Counted from the stretch's first letter, positions 1 through 9,800 are shown. The stretch is 64,000 bases of DNA from Flectobacillus sp. BAB-3569 (GCF_002270355.1 NZ_NJFZ01000007.1:149242-213241); one strand, 5' to 3'. Program-made: numbers and translations. The notes: generated by a model from the letters alone, not told the origin.

Positions 1-754
1 AGGTAGAAGTACTTTGCAACTGAGGTTTACGCGTATTATTCAGTGCATCTGTAGTCACAAAAGATTGCGTTTCGAGAATCTCTTTTTCTTTTTTCTTAAT
101 AAGATTTTTATTAATAACCGAATCCATAATCGCTATGCGAGCGCCTGCCATTTCGCTCAAAGTCGAATCCAAATCAGACGCTATTTCACCCACCTTAAAC
201 TGAGTTATTTGAATCGACTCTTGATATTTTTGTCGAACAGAATCAGGCATTGGCTCGAACTTTACATACAAATTACGGCTCGAAATAGGCAAACGTTCTG
301 AACCTGCAAAACTGGTCGTTTTATATACCACATTGACTTTGTAGCGTGTATTGAGCGAGTCGATGCGTAGTTTGAGTTTGCTCATAAGCGTATCTATTGC
401 CTTGGCTGTTACACGAGCTTTGTCATTGATTACTGACTGAGCACCGTCAAACTCATGAAACAATTTAAAGGCATTAGGCAACTGATTAATCGTATTCAGC
501 TCATTATTGACTTTAGAAAAAGGCTTTTTTACAAAACTTTTAATCGCCTCATAATCTTTGGCATTCATAACTCTTTTAGTATCCAAATAGCCAAAGAAAG
601 TCCTTTTGGCGCCTCCACGGCTAGCATTTGGATAAATTTTCTCCAAAGAATCCTTGTACACACGCAAGGTGAGTGCATCATAATAGGCATTTTGAGAAAA
701 TGAGGAAAAGCCCCAAAACAAGCATATTCCCACTAATAGTAAACGTGTTTTCAT
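1..754 (-). CDS. exported protein of unknown function (partial, runs off left edge)
   Basis: Reading frame that starts at an ATG (754-752) and stays open for 251 codons to the left edge, so the C-terminus lies outside the window. The N-terminus (MKTRLLLVGICLFWGF) is a clear Sec signal peptide ending near SSFSQ, so the product is exported. The rest is hydrophilic and rich in Lys, Asp and Ser, with helical charged stretches in the last 60 visible residues (KNLIKKKEKEIL). I recognise no domain and see no catalytic motif. It is read away from the DoxX-like gene, and a GC-rich inverted repeat lies about 30 bp upstream of its start. Existence as a gene is well supported; function unknown. Confidence 0.75.
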   Translation of the reverse strand, partial: MKTRLLLVGICLFWGFSSFSQNAYYDALTLRVYKDSLEKIYPNASRGGAKRTFFGYLDTKRVMNAKDYEAIKSFVKKPFSKVNNELNTINQLPNAFKLFHEFDGAQSVINDKARVTAKAIDTLMSKLKLRIDSLNTRYKVNVVYKTTSFAGSERLPISSRNLYVKFEPMPDSVRQKYQESIQITQFKVGEIASDLDSTLSEMAGARIAIMDSVINKNLIKKKEKEILETQSFVTTDALNNTRKPQLQSTST

Positions 755-787
755 AGATTATTTTATGAGTTAGAAAGAGTGGCAGGT

Positions 788-905
788 GGTCAGATGTTGG
801 CTATCGGCACTCGGCCGTCGGCTATCGGCGGTCGGCTGTCGAATGGATATATTTCCGAGTGCTGACGGCTGTTATAGCCCATCGCTGAAAGCCGACAGCC
901 GACAG
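788..905. repeat. GC-rich degenerate inverted repeat built of GGCTRTCGG words
   Basis: Between two genes lies a GC-rich block made of many variants of the word GGCTRTCGG. The left half carries them on the plus strand (ggctatcggc, ggtcggctgtcg), the right half carries their complement (gccgacagccgacagcc), so the region can fold into one long imperfect hairpin centred near 845. Its composition is unlike the AT-rich surroundings. It could act as a 3' barrier or be a short mobile or low-complexity repeat. Confidence 0.6.
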
Positions 906-908
906 CCA

Positions 909-1244
909 TCACACATAGCTATGTGCCCATGCCATGAGGGCAAATTGAAGTGGCAAACGAGCATACAAAATCCATTTAGGAAATTGTTTAAATTTATCGG
1001 AAGTCGCCATGTAAATATTGGCTGGAAAAACTGCCACAAAAAGTGCGATTAATCCCCACGCAGCCCACGAACGAGTATTGTCAAATAAGAGTCCTGTCCC
1101 AAAAATAACTTCAGCAACACCACTCAATGCCACCATTAATTGATGAGCAGGAATATATGGCGGCATGATTGCTAGAAAAAACTTGGGCTTCACAAAGTGC
1201 AAAATACCAGCCAATATCATTAGTGAACTCAATAAGTACATCAT
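909..1244 (-). CDS. DoxX-like small integral membrane protein
   Basis: A 111-residue, very hydrophobic protein with four probable membrane helices (about residues 3-22, 36-53, 60-78 and 88-107). The pattern HFVKPKFFLAIMPPYIPAH near residues 17-35, followed by LSGVAEVIFGTGLL, matches the DoxX/SURF4-like family (COG4270 type) found in many Bacteroidota. Its biochemical role is not settled in this family; links to quinone or thiosulfate chemistry come from archaeal DoxX and should not be assumed here. It is a single gene with repeat-bearing intergenic DNA on both sides. Family assignment is fairly sure, function is not. Confidence 0.75.
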   Translation of the reverse strand: MMYLLSSLMILAGILHFVKPKFFLAIMPPYIPAHQLMVALSGVAEVIFGTGLLFDNTRSWAAWGLIALFVAVFPANIYMATSDKFKQFPKWILYARLPLQFALMAWAHSYV

Positions 1245-1274
1245 AGCTACGGATTTGAAAGGTTAGGAATATTT

Positions 1275-1380
1275 TGGATATGAGATTTTTGATTGTGGAT
1301 TTGGGATTCTGGTAGGTTTTTAAATTAAAACCATTAGATATTTACGAATCTGAAACCCGAAATCTAAAATCCCAAATCCT
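1275..1380. repeat. intergenic inverted repeat (GGATTTGGGATT family)
   Basis: A perfect 12 bp inverted repeat, GGATTTGGGATT at 1297-1308 and its complement at 1368-1379, is embedded in longer imperfect arms made of variants of the word GATTTNGGATT. The 59 bp centre is AT-rich. A related element with the same word AATCCCAAATC lies at 3085-3200. It sits between the starts of the DoxX-like gene and ubiE. Confidence 0.55.
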
Positions 1381-1562
1381 TCTGATAGCTCTACACTCCA
1401 GATACACTAAGGTAGGGATAATTTATGTATCCTAAAACATTCTTATTTTACAGGCTGTTATCTCAAATAGGAAGTGTAACTTTGTGGTCTGTTTTGGATT
1501 CTACAAATTACAGAAGTGCGGTTAGACTTCCAAGGCATTTTTTCATCAAAATATTTTGTACA

Positions 1563-2285
1563 ATGACAGTACTTCCATACAAAGAGCAAGAGGCTAGCAA
1601 AAAGGAGCAAGTAGCTCAAATGTTTAATAATATTTCACATAAATACGACTTTTTGAATCACCTTTTGAGCGGTGGTATTGATATTTTATGGCGTAAAAAA
1701 GCCATCAAACTATTGAAAGCTGCCCAGCCAAAAAATATTTTGGATATTGCTACTGGAACGGGTGATTTTGCTATTGAGGCATTGGCTCTAAAGCCCGAAA
1801 AAATTGTCGGAGTGGATATTTCGGAAGGAATGTTGAATGTAGGGAAAGAGAAAATCAAAAAATTAGGTGTTGATAATATCATCGAAATGCAATTAGGTGA
1901 TTCGGAAAGATTACTTTTCGAAGACAATACTTTTGATGCTGTCATCGTTAGTTTTGGCGTAAGAAACTTCGAAAATTTGGAGAAAGGGCTTACCGATATG
2001 TGTCGTGTAATGAAGCCAGGAGGTACATGTATTGTTTTGGAGTTTTCAAAGCCAAAATCATTCCCTTTCAAACAGATTTATAATTTCTATTTCAAATACA
2101 TTTTGCCTACTATTGGTAATATGGTTTCAAAAGATTCATCGGCTTATACATATCTTCCAGAGTCTGTACAAGCATTTCCTGATGGTGAAGACTTTTTGAA
2201 GGTATATCACAAAGCAGGTTTTACTCAGACGCAATGCTTACCACTTACGTTCGGAATAAGTACGATTTACATTGGCAAAAAATAA
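1563..2285 (+). CDS. ubiE: demethylmenaquinone methyltransferase (UbiE/MenG)
   Basis: SAM-dependent C-methyltransferase that converts demethylmenaquinone to menaquinone, the respiratory quinone of this phylum. The frame is open from 1425, but homologous sequence starts at MTVLPYKEQEASKKEQVAQM, so the ATG at 1563 is preferred (240 residues, normal length). The family motifs are present: the N-terminal VAQMFNNISHKYDFLNHLLS, SAM motif I DIATGTGDFAIEAL (about residues 60-73), GVDISEGML, and the family signature SFGVRNFENLEKGL. The next gene starts inside its 3' end, a coupling of ubiE with porT that I recall from other Bacteroidota. Confidence 0.93.
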   Translation: MTVLPYKEQEASKKEQVAQMFNNISHKYDFLNHLLSGGIDILWRKKAIKLLKAAQPKNILDIATGTGDFAIEALALKPEKIVGVDISEGMLNVGKEKIKKLGVDNIIEMQLGDSERLLFEDNTFDAVIVSFGVRNFENLEKGLTDMCRVMKPGGTCIVLEFSKPKSFPFKQIYNFYFKYILPTIGNMVSKDSSAYTYLPESVQAFPDGEDFLKVYHKAGFTQTQCLPLTFGISTIYIGKK

Positions 2286-2986
2286 TTTTTGCTGCTGTTA
2301 CAGGCATATTGGTGCTAGGGTTTTCGCAAAAATCTCAGGCTCAACGCTATAAATACAAAAGAATTTATGACGAGTTTTATGATGAAAAACTTGTGCATTT
2401 TGGCTTTCTTTTTGGTTTTGGAGATGCTCGATTCAACTTGTATCATGGACCTCAAGTAGCGTCTACCTCTGATACATCAAGGTCGATTGTTTCGCCAGGC
2501 AATTTTGCCTTCCTTGTTGGAGGTATTGCCAATTTTACGCTAAGCAAGCACTTTGATCTCAAAACGGGCATTAATATTGCGCTTTATGGTCGTGAAATTG
2601 ATTACCGATTTAATAACTCTCCCAATTATCCACCCGAACTGCGAGAGTCAACGTGGCTCGAAATACCTGTATTACTAAAGCTAAAATCACAAAGACGAGG
2701 TAATTCGAGGATGTTTATTGATGCAGGATTTAAGGTAGGTATTGAAGCCAATGTAAGGAAAAATGCAGCGACAACCACACGATTAAATACTCGAACGGGA
2801 GATTTTTCAATAGAATATGGTATTGGATTTGAACAGTTTTTCAAGTATTTCAAATTTACGCCAGAACTACGATTCTCACATGGTTTGGTCAATATGTACA
2901 TAGCACCGACTAATCCATTTTCGTATGCCAATGCCATCCAAAAACTTAACTCTCACTCAGTTACGCTGTATTTGATGTTTGAGTAA
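2234..2986 (+). CDS. porT: PorT/SprT-like outer-membrane barrel protein of type IX secretion
   Basis: A 250-residue protein whose hydrophobic segment (about residues 16-36, QKIIFAAVTGILVLGFSQKS) and AQAQ-like end form a signal peptide, followed by a beta-barrel-type sequence of alternating aromatic strands. The segment YDEKLVHFGFLFGFGDARF after the signal peptide and the position directly behind ubiE are what I know for PorT/SprT, needed for secretion of gingipains in Porphyromonas and of gliding adhesins in flavobacteria. The ATG lies 52 bp inside ubiE, which makes the signal peptide unusually long; no better start is visible. Strand and family are well supported; the exact start is less sure. 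Confidence 0.8.
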   Translation: MLTTYVRNKYDLHWQKIIFAAVTGILVLGFSQKSQAQRYKYKRIYDEFYDEKLVHFGFLFGFGDARFNLYHGPQVASTSDTSRSIVSPGNFAFLVGGIANFTLSKHFDLKTGINIALYGREIDYRFNNSPNYPPELRESTWLEIPVLLKLKSQRRGNSRMFIDAGFKVGIEANVRKNAATTTRLNTRTGDFSIEYGIGFEQFFKYFKFTPELRFSHGLVNMYIAPTNPFSYANAIQKLNSHSVTLYLMFE

Positions 2987-3027
2987 AGGTTATTTATTAA
3001 TAGTTATTCGTTATTGGATAATTCAAC

Positions 3028-3066
3028 AAAAAAGCGGTCGAAAAGCACTTTTCGACCGCTTTTTTT
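3028..3066. terminator. terminator hairpin downstream of porT, member of a repeated family
   Basis: A perfect stem of about 17-18 bp (aaaaaagcggtcgaaaag with its complement) and a very short loop, with an A tract on the left and a T tract on the right, so it can work in both directions. It follows the porT stop by about 40 bp. The right flank continues into gatgctacc, which in the other orientation is the same flank seen next to the terminators at 35916 and 60044. Confidence 0.85.
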
Positions 3067-3084
3067 GATGCTACCATGTGTTTA

Positions 3085-3200
3085 TTTCGGATATCGGATG
3101 TTGGATTTCGGAAGTATGATCTTCTATATTTTGTAAAAAACATAGGTATTTTACTTTATTTCCGAAATCAGAAATCCCAAATCTGCAAAAGTCTGAAATA
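3085..3200. repeat. intergenic inverted repeat (AATCCCAAATC family, second copy)
   Basis: GATTTCGGAA at 3104-3113 and its exact complement at 3160-3169 form the core of an imperfect hairpin whose arms consist of words such as ggatatcgg, ggatttcgg and gaaatcccaaatc. The 12-mer AAATCCCAAATC (3172-3183) is shared with the element at 1275-1380. It lies between porT and the 3' end of an FG-GAP gene. A 60-codon frame across it looks accidental. Confidence 0.5.
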
Positions 3201-3248
3201 CTTCGGTTTATTAGGAAAATTGGAAGGAACGTTTCAAGCATTTACCTC

Positions 3249-3268
3249 AGCTCCGTAGGAGCTTTTTT
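3249..3268. terminator. short hairpin with T tract between convergent genes
   Basis: AGCTCC-gta-GGAGCT followed by six T on the plus strand, a compact rho-independent terminator shape. It lies between the rightward porT and the leftward FG-GAP gene ending at 3336. No gene ends immediately upstream on the plus strand, so it may be a second stop for porT transcripts or part of the adjacent repeat. Confidence 0.5.
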
Positions 3269-3335
3269 AAGCAATACGCTAAATCTAAAAAGCAACCTAT
3301 TTTAGGCAAGGACAAAGGACAATTCAAAACTCCTA

Positions 3336-6300
3336 CTACTTCACTATATCCCAAACCTCTGCTACATCATTATTTTTGGCGATGAGTAGGGCTTTTTTGC
3401 CATTTGCTTTATTGAGAATTCTTGTTTTGCGGACTTGTCCTTTTACTAAAAATCCTGTTTCTAAAGAGGTCATTTTTCTAAAATTACCTTTCCCATCATT
3501 TTGAAGAATTACGCCGTAGTTGGCATCAAATCTGCCGATTTCTGGTAAAACATCAAAGAAGTTGCCATTCATGATAATTTCTAAGACGTCATCTTTATTC
3601 AGGTCAATACACTGAATACTGGTAATTGGCGAGGTTTGTGCCATCATAGGGAATGGCGTAAACTTAAATTGTCCTTTACCCAAATTCCATAAAACGCCAG
3701 ACTCGCTAATATTCACCTTCTGCACCGTGGCAGATTCCAATTGACTATCTTCAAAAAGATCTCCCATTTGTGCTGAAGCATAATCTGAGAACTTCAAAAA
3801 CTTTTGTTTTATTTCTGGTAACTGCTTTTGTAAATCGGCTTTTAAGACCATCGGCCAAGGTTCTCCTTGACGATAACAAGTCATGATTTGCTCGAATGAA
3901 CCATTTTTGTCAAAATCATTTACATATAATTCTGCTGGTTCGGTGGCAGATACTTTGAAGTGATGGTTATAGCCTAAATTACCCAACACAAAATCTAAAT
4001 CGCCATCATTATCCAAATCTGCAGCTTGGATAGCATTCCACCAGCCGTTCAATGCCTGATTTCCGAGATCTGTTTTTGTAAAGTTTTTACCTTTATTATT
4101 TTGCAAAATAACCACAGGCATCCAGTCGCCCACCACAATAATTTCAGGATAACGGTCGCCATTCAAATCCTGAATAGTCACATCGGTAATCATTCCTAGT
4201 GCTTGGTTAGTGCCTAGAAGCTGGCTCGAAACATCTTTAAAATTCCCTTTACCATCATTTTGTAAGATAAAGCTATTGGGATTCTGCCCATAGCGTGCGG
4301 GAGTCATACGTGTACCTATAAATAGGTCTAAATCACCATCTAAATCATAATCTAAGGCTTTGACACAAGCCCCACTGGTACGATTAGTTGGGAGAGTTGG
4401 ACTATAAGTAAAATTTCCTTTCCCATCGTTCAAGAAAAGACAATCCGCCAATTGTGGGTCGTTAGGTAAAAACTCGTTACTTCCTGTTACCCAATATAAG
4501 TCCAAATCTTTATCACCATCGGCATCAAAAAACAGGGCATCTACCACCTCAAAACCCTTGTAAGGCTCAAATGAAGGCATGTTTTTCAAGGATAACCGTC
4601 CCGAAGCTGTTTGCAGATATATTTGTTTCGGTTGCGTAGCCGAGCCTCCAATAAACACATCTTCGATACCATCGCCATTAACATCGCCTACTGCTAAGGC
4701 TGGTCCTTGGGTAGAGTATTTTTGTTTGAGCAAACCATCACGATTATAATCTACAAAGTCATTTTCGACATGGGTATATTTCCAACCTGACTGTTCGGTG
4801 TGGTTTACTAATAATGGTTTCGGATTACTTGGTGCTTTATACACAAATTTCTCTTGAGCTTGGGCGTGGTCTAGCGTAAGTGTTTGATTTGCTTTGACGT
4901 TTCGCAAGGTCTGTTTGGCATCGTCACTCCATACAATTACCAAGGAATCAATTTTTGTGCTTTTTCCTAAACCAAAATTTAAAGACAAATCCATCGACGA
5001 CTGGAAGCCTCGATTGGGTAGCTGTTGTAAAACCTGCTGTTCTCCTTTCTGGAAAATACAAACCTTTGCTCCCACTCCAAAAGCATTTTTCTCATATCCT
5101 TTCAAACGAACTTTCAGATAATTAGCTTGAAGTTTTTCGTTGGTTTTATTTTTATAAATCGAAACTGGAGAGTCATTGTTATTTACCACTAAATCTAAAT
5201 CGCCATCGTTGTCTAAATCAGCATAAGCAGCGCCATTCGAAAACCCTGGTCCTTCAAGTCCAAAATCTGCTGCATGATTTTCGAATTTAAAATTCCCCAA
5301 ATTTTTGAAAGCATAATTGGGCACTGGCGTAGAGGTCATTTTATCGACAAACTCATGATAATCAAATTTCTTCCCATTCAACATTTGTTGCATGGTATTT
5401 TCGTCGCCCAAGAAGGCAATATAATCTTGGTCGGTGAGATCTTTCATGATACCTGTTGCCACAAAAAAGTCTTTCAAACCATCGTTATCCATATCGAACA
5501 TCAAACCTCCCCAACTCCAGTCGGTGGCGTGCAATCCCAATTGCTGACCCATTTCCGAAAAAGTCCCATCGCCGTTATTGATATGCACCATATTGCGCAT
5601 ATATTGGTAATAATAGTCTTGCTTGAGCTTGAACTGGAAAAAATCGTAACTCTCGTAAGTGGCAGTGCGCTTGACACGCTCCTCACTTTCGGGGAACATT
5701 TCGGTTACGATAATATCCTGCCAACCGTCGTTATTCAAATCGGCAATATCGGATCCCATTGAGGATAATGGCGTATGACCAATTTGTTCCTCAATAGCTT
5801 CCTTGAAAGTACCATTTCGCTGGTTGATATAGAGGTAATCTCTTTCGTAAAAATCATTAGAAACATAAATATCAGGCCAGTTGTCGTTGTTAACATCACC
5901 GATGGTTACTCCCAATCCAAAACCAATCAAACTCCCATAAATACCTACCTGTTCGCTGACATCCACAAAGTGGTTATTATCATTACGATAGAGTTTATCG
6001 CCTCCTAACGCATCTCTTTTTGCTCTGAGATTGGCATATCCTAGCCTATCCATTGGCGTAAAGCTGTTGTTGAGACAATACATATCAAGGTCGCCATCGC
6101 GGTCATAATCAAAAAATGCGGCATGAGTCGTAAAACCACCATTGGTCAAGCCATACTCTTGAGCTTGTTCTTTGAACGTTGGCATTCCAGCTTTTATTCC
6201 TTGATTTATATAGAGCTGATTTCCACGGTTATCTTTATTTCCTGAATTACAAACATAAATATCGAGCAAGCCGTCGCCATTGACATCTGCCATGGTTACG

Positions 6301-6638
6301 CCTGTACTCCAAAACTTTTTCCCAGAAATTCCTGCTTTTTCGGTAATATCCTCAAACTGTAAATTGCCTTTGTTGAGATACAAACGGTTTTGTTCAAAAT
6401 TAGAAGTCAAAAACAGGTCAGGCAAACCATCATTGTTGAGGTCACCAAGAGCCACACCACCGCCATTATAAAAATTGCGGTAGTTAAAAATGTTAAAATC
6501 TGGTCGATCGAGGATATGATTGGTAAAATCTACACCAGTGTGGCTAGCAGATAGCTCTTCAAAAAGCGTATCCTTGGGCGATGTAGAACAACTCCAGAAA
6601 CACAAAATTGATACTAGTAATCCAACTATTTTTTTCAT
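3336..6638 (-). CDS. FG-GAP/VCBS repeat lipoprotein with ASPIC/UnbV domain (paralogue 1)
   Basis: A 1100-residue surface-type protein. Signal peptide with cysteine at residue 17 (ILCFWSC) points to a lipoprotein. About residues 35-500 hold FG-GAP/VCBS propeller repeats with calcium-loop motifs DLNNDGLPD, DVNGDGLLD, DYDRDGDLD, DLDNDGDLD. About 505-590 is an ASPIC/UnbV domain (GVGAKVCIF, NRGFQSS, NFGLG, DSLVIVW). A second set of FG-GAP repeats (GDVNGDGIEDVFIGG and others) fills the rest. The family (CRTAC1-like) is common beside SusC/SusD genes in Cytophagales, but its role is not established; binding of glycan or protein at the surface is an inference. Last gene of the leftward block, separated from paralogue 2 by a strong hairpin. 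Confidence 0.9.
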   Translation of the reverse strand: MKKIVGLLVSILCFWSCSTSPKDTLFEELSASHTGVDFTNHILDRPDFNIFNYRNFYNGGGVALGDLNNDGLPDLFLTSNFEQNRLYLNKGNLQFEDITEKAGISGKKFWSTGVTMADVNGDGLLDIYVCNSGNKDNRGNQLYINQGIKAGMPTFKEQAQEYGLTNGGFTTHAAFFDYDRDGDLDMYCLNNSFTPMDRLGYANLRAKRDALGGDKLYRNDNNHFVDVSEQVGIYGSLIGFGLGVTIGDVNNDNWPDIYVSNDFYERDYLYINQRNGTFKEAIEEQIGHTPLSSMGSDIADLNNDGWQDIIVTEMFPESEERVKRTATYESYDFFQFKLKQDYYYQYMRNMVHINNGDGTFSEMGQQLGLHATDWSWGGLMFDMDNDGLKDFFVATGIMKDLTDQDYIAFLGDENTMQQMLNGKKFDYHEFVDKMTSTPVPNYAFKNLGNFKFENHAADFGLEGPGFSNGAAYADLDNDGDLDLVVNNNDSPVSIYKNKTNEKLQANYLKVRLKGYEKNAFGVGAKVCIFQKGEQQVLQQLPNRGFQSSMDLSLNFGLGKSTKIDSLVIVWSDDAKQTLRNVKANQTLTLDHAQAQEKFVYKAPSNPKPLLVNHTEQSGWKYTHVENDFVDYNRDGLLKQKYSTQGPALAVGDVNGDGIEDVFIGGSATQPKQIYLQTASGRLSLKNMPSFEPYKGFEVVDALFFDADGDKDLDLYWVTGSNEFLPNDPQLADCLFLNDGKGNFTYSPTLPTNRTSGACVKALDYDLDGDLDLFIGTRMTPARYGQNPNSFILQNDGKGNFKDVSSQLLGTNQALGMITDVTIQDLNGDRYPEIIVVGDWMPVVILQNNKGKNFTKTDLGNQALNGWWNAIQAADLDNDGDLDFVLGNLGYNHHFKVSATEPAELYVNDFDKNGSFEQIMTCYRQGEPWPMVLKADLQKQLPEIKQKFLKFSDYASAQMGDLFEDSQLESATVQKVNISESGVLWNLGKGQFKFTPFPMMAQTSPITSIQCIDLNKDDVLEIIMNGNFFDVLPEIGRFDANYGVILQNDGKGNFRKMTSLETGFLVKGQVRKTRILNKANGKKALLIAKNNDVAEVWDIVK

Positions 6639-6689
6639 ATAAACAGAATGCTATGAGCCAAAGCTTTAGGCATTTTCTAAGATCTTTTT

Positions 6690-6780
6690 TTATATGGGTA
6701 TGTTTGAAAAAAGGGATAAACTTATGCTGAAAGGACTGTTCTCACTTTGTGCCTATGAACCTTTGCCCCTATTCCCTCTA
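6690..6780. repeat. intergenic low-complexity repeat (CACTTTGTGCC / CTTTGCCCCT words)
   Basis: The stretch ctcactttgtgcc followed by cctttgcccctattccc at 6741-6778 closely resembles 15905-15935 in another gap of the same block, and purine-rich words (aaagggata) lie to its left so the two halves can pair imperfectly. It sits between paralogues 1 and 2. Confidence 0.4.
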
Positions 6781-6799
6781 TCTACAACTTTTCCTTACA

Positions 6800-6847
6800 A
6801 AAATACAAACCTCACCACGCTTTTACGCATAGTGAGGTTTGTATTTT
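6800..6847 (-). terminator. 16 bp perfect hairpin after FG-GAP paralogue 2
   Basis: AAAATACAAACCTCAC at 6800-6815 and its exact complement at 6832-6847 with a 16 nt loop. Read on the minus strand it follows the stop of the gene at 6877 by about 30 bp and ends in AT-rich sequence. It should close the transcript of paralogue 2 and may work from both sides. Confidence 0.75.
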
Positions 6848-6876
6848 AGCATTTATTCGACCATTTGGAAAAAGTA

Positions 6877-9800
6877 TTAGACTTGCGACAATACCATCAG
6901 TGTATCATTGTTTCTAACCACCAAAATATAGGTCTTTCCTTGTATTTTGATTGATTGTAATCGTTTGACTTGCCCTTTGATAGAAATACCTAAAGGCTTT
7001 ACTTCAAAATCACCTTTTCCTTTGTTGACCAACAAGGTTCCATAATCGGCATCGTAGCGTCCCATTTGAACATTACAATCATAAAAATTACCCATAAGGA
7101 GAAAATCAGGCAGATTATCGCTATTGGCATTTATGGCTTGTGCTGCAAAGTATGGGGCAAATTGCGCCTGATATGGCAAGGCATTTACAGTAAAGTTTCC
7201 TTTACCATCATTGATAAAAACGGCATTTGAAAAATAGTTGGCTTCTAGGATTTTGGCAGCTTCCAATTCTGTACTTCCCACCAAATCTTTGACTTCGGCT
7301 TTGGCAAAATCCTTAGCTAGCAAGAATTTCTTTTTCATAAAAGGAAACTGCTTTTGCGTCTCGGTTTTATTGGCAAAAAGAATTTCTTGCCCTCCTAAAT
7401 AATAAGTCAATAAGCCATCGGTTGAGCCATTTTTATCAAAATCATTGACATACAAACGCACAGGTTGCTCTGGGGTGGCTTTGAGTCGGCTATTTAATCC
7501 CAAGTTTCCTGCTACAATATCCAAATCGCCATCAGCATCTATGTCTGTAGTGTAGGTAAAATTCCACCAACCTTTTTCTTGTGTCAGGATTTTTTTCACC
7601 AACTTTCCTTTTTGATTTTCGAATAGACAAAGGCCATCCCATTCCAAAGACAAGAGTAAATCTGTATCGCCGTCTTTATCTAAATCTACACTTTCAGCAT
7701 TTTTAACCAAACCTACTTCGGATAATTCTGGAGCTATTTTAGCGGTAATATCTACAAACTGTTTTCCATTGTATTTGAACAAATACGATGGAGGAATTTT
7801 ACCATAAGCAAAAGGAACCGAGCGTCCACCCACAAAAACTTCTGGGCGACCATCGCCATCTATATCTTGTGCTTTGATACAAGCTTCGGTCATTGTAACT
7901 GCTGGAAAAGCGCCTTCTTGAGCTTTTAAAAGCCCTTTACCATCATTGAGATACAAACGAGGCTGGATATATTCGGAGCCAACAGCGTATTGATTTCCAC
8001 CTTCTGCCACTAGCAAATCTACATGTGAATCGCCATTGATGTCAATCCATTGGGCATCTACCTCTTCATAATTTAGGTCTTTTTGCAAATCGGGTTGAGC
8101 TATTTCTTTAAACTTTCCATTTCTTTGCTGAAGGTAGACTTTTGCCAAACTGGTTTGCGATGAACCAATAAAGAAATCTTCCAAACCATCATGATTGATA
8201 TCGGCAACCGCTAGCGCTGGCCCTTCCGAGGACATTTTATGTGGGATTAACGCTTCTCTTTCAAACTCATGGAAAAGGTTTTCCTCATGTTTTACTGTTA
8301 CTCCGAGAATTTCTGAAACGTCTTTGAAATATGTTTTCGGACGGTATTTATTTTTGAAACCTTCAAAATCGAATACAGGGAGATTTACCTTATGCGATAT
8401 CGTTAAAGAATCTTTCAAGTCTTCTTTTCTTATTTTCTGAAAGGTTCGGTCTGGCCAAATCAAGTATGCCGAATCTACCTCGGCACGATTACCCAACCCC
8501 ATCACCAGCGGAATCTCCATACTTGCTTGAAAGGCTCTAACAGGAAATTTTTCAAAATAAAGGGTTTCATTTTTCTTAAAAATCAACACCTTCGCTCCTA
8601 TTGCATTAAGATTTTGGGCTTTGCCTTTTAAATACAATCTTGTATGTCCTTGACCTGGTGCGTAAGCATCCGCTAAGTTCTTGTAGACGTAAGCTTTTTC
8701 ATTGATATTATTGGTCACAATATCCAAATCGCCATCATTGTCTAAATCGGCATAAATAGCGCCATTGGAATAAGAATTTTGATTATTGGCAATCTGCGAA
8801 GCTATTTCCTCAAAGGCTAAATTAGGATTATTCTTAAAGAACTGATTCGGAATTTTGATTTCAGGAAGTTTCCCGTCCAAAGAAATATCCTTTTCATCCA
8901 TTTGCTTTTGATCGAGCTTATTTTGGACTTCTTCCGAAGAAATAAAATTGATATAGTCCATATCATTTACTCGTTTCGGAATACCGTTGGATACAAACAA
9001 ATCTTTTCGACCGTCATTATCAAAATCAAAAATCAATGGCGACCACGACCAGTCTGTGGCAAACATATTGGCATATAAACCTATTTCGCTAAAAGTATTA
9101 TCGCCGCGGTTGAGCTGTAAGTTATTGCGTGAAAACTGATACCCATAACCTGCTTGAATTTTGTAGAAAAAGGTAGAATAGGAATCTTCTCCTTCCGAAC
9201 GTTTGAGGATTTCACGGTCATAAGGAAGCATATCCATAGACACAATATCATCCAAAAAATCGTTGTTCAAATCTGCAACATCAACTCCCATCGAAAACTG
9301 GCTGGTATGACCAATTTGACTTGTGAGTTGATCAGCAAAACTTCCATTTTTTGATTGATGTATAAATAATCATTTTCATGGAAATCATTGCCAATATACA
9401 TATCTGGGTATCCATCAAAATTGAAATCGCCCAGACCAATACCTAAACCATAGCCCAAAGCATCGGCAGCAATACCTGCCTGCTGCGTTATTTCTTCAAA
9501 TTTGCCATTATTATTTACGTAAAATCTATCGCCAGCCAAAGGGTGAATGGTTCCCTTAAAATTATCTCTTAAACCGAAAGTTCCGTTTTGATGCACCGAG
9601 TGATTGAGCTGAAACATATCCAAATCACCGTCTAAATCATAATCAAAAAAGGCAGCTTGTGTACCAAATCCAATCAAATCAAGTCCATATTTTTGAGATT
9701 GTTCCTCATACACAGGTACACCATCAGCGCCTATTTTCTGGCAAACAAATAATAGGTTATGCCCTTTTAACACCTCAAAATCACCAACTTGATTGACATA

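Noticed and set aside
786..1052. 88-codon plus-strand frame across the GC-rich repeat
   Set aside because: Its start consists only of the translated GGCTRTCGG words and it then runs antisense to the DoxX-like gene.
5274..5762. 162-codon plus-strand frame inside FG-GAP paralogue 1
   Set aside because: Shadow of the coding strand; its VIHIEH/VIIVLLE pattern comes from the repeated Asp-Asn calcium-loop codons read backwards.
9267..9352. Programmed -1 frameshifting or transcriptional slippage as explanation of the split FG-GAP and TonB receptor genes
   Set aside because: The runs are only 5-7 bases, no stimulatory structure is evident, and an unrelated membrane gene has the same kind of breaks; one-base loss by mutation or sequence error is simpler.
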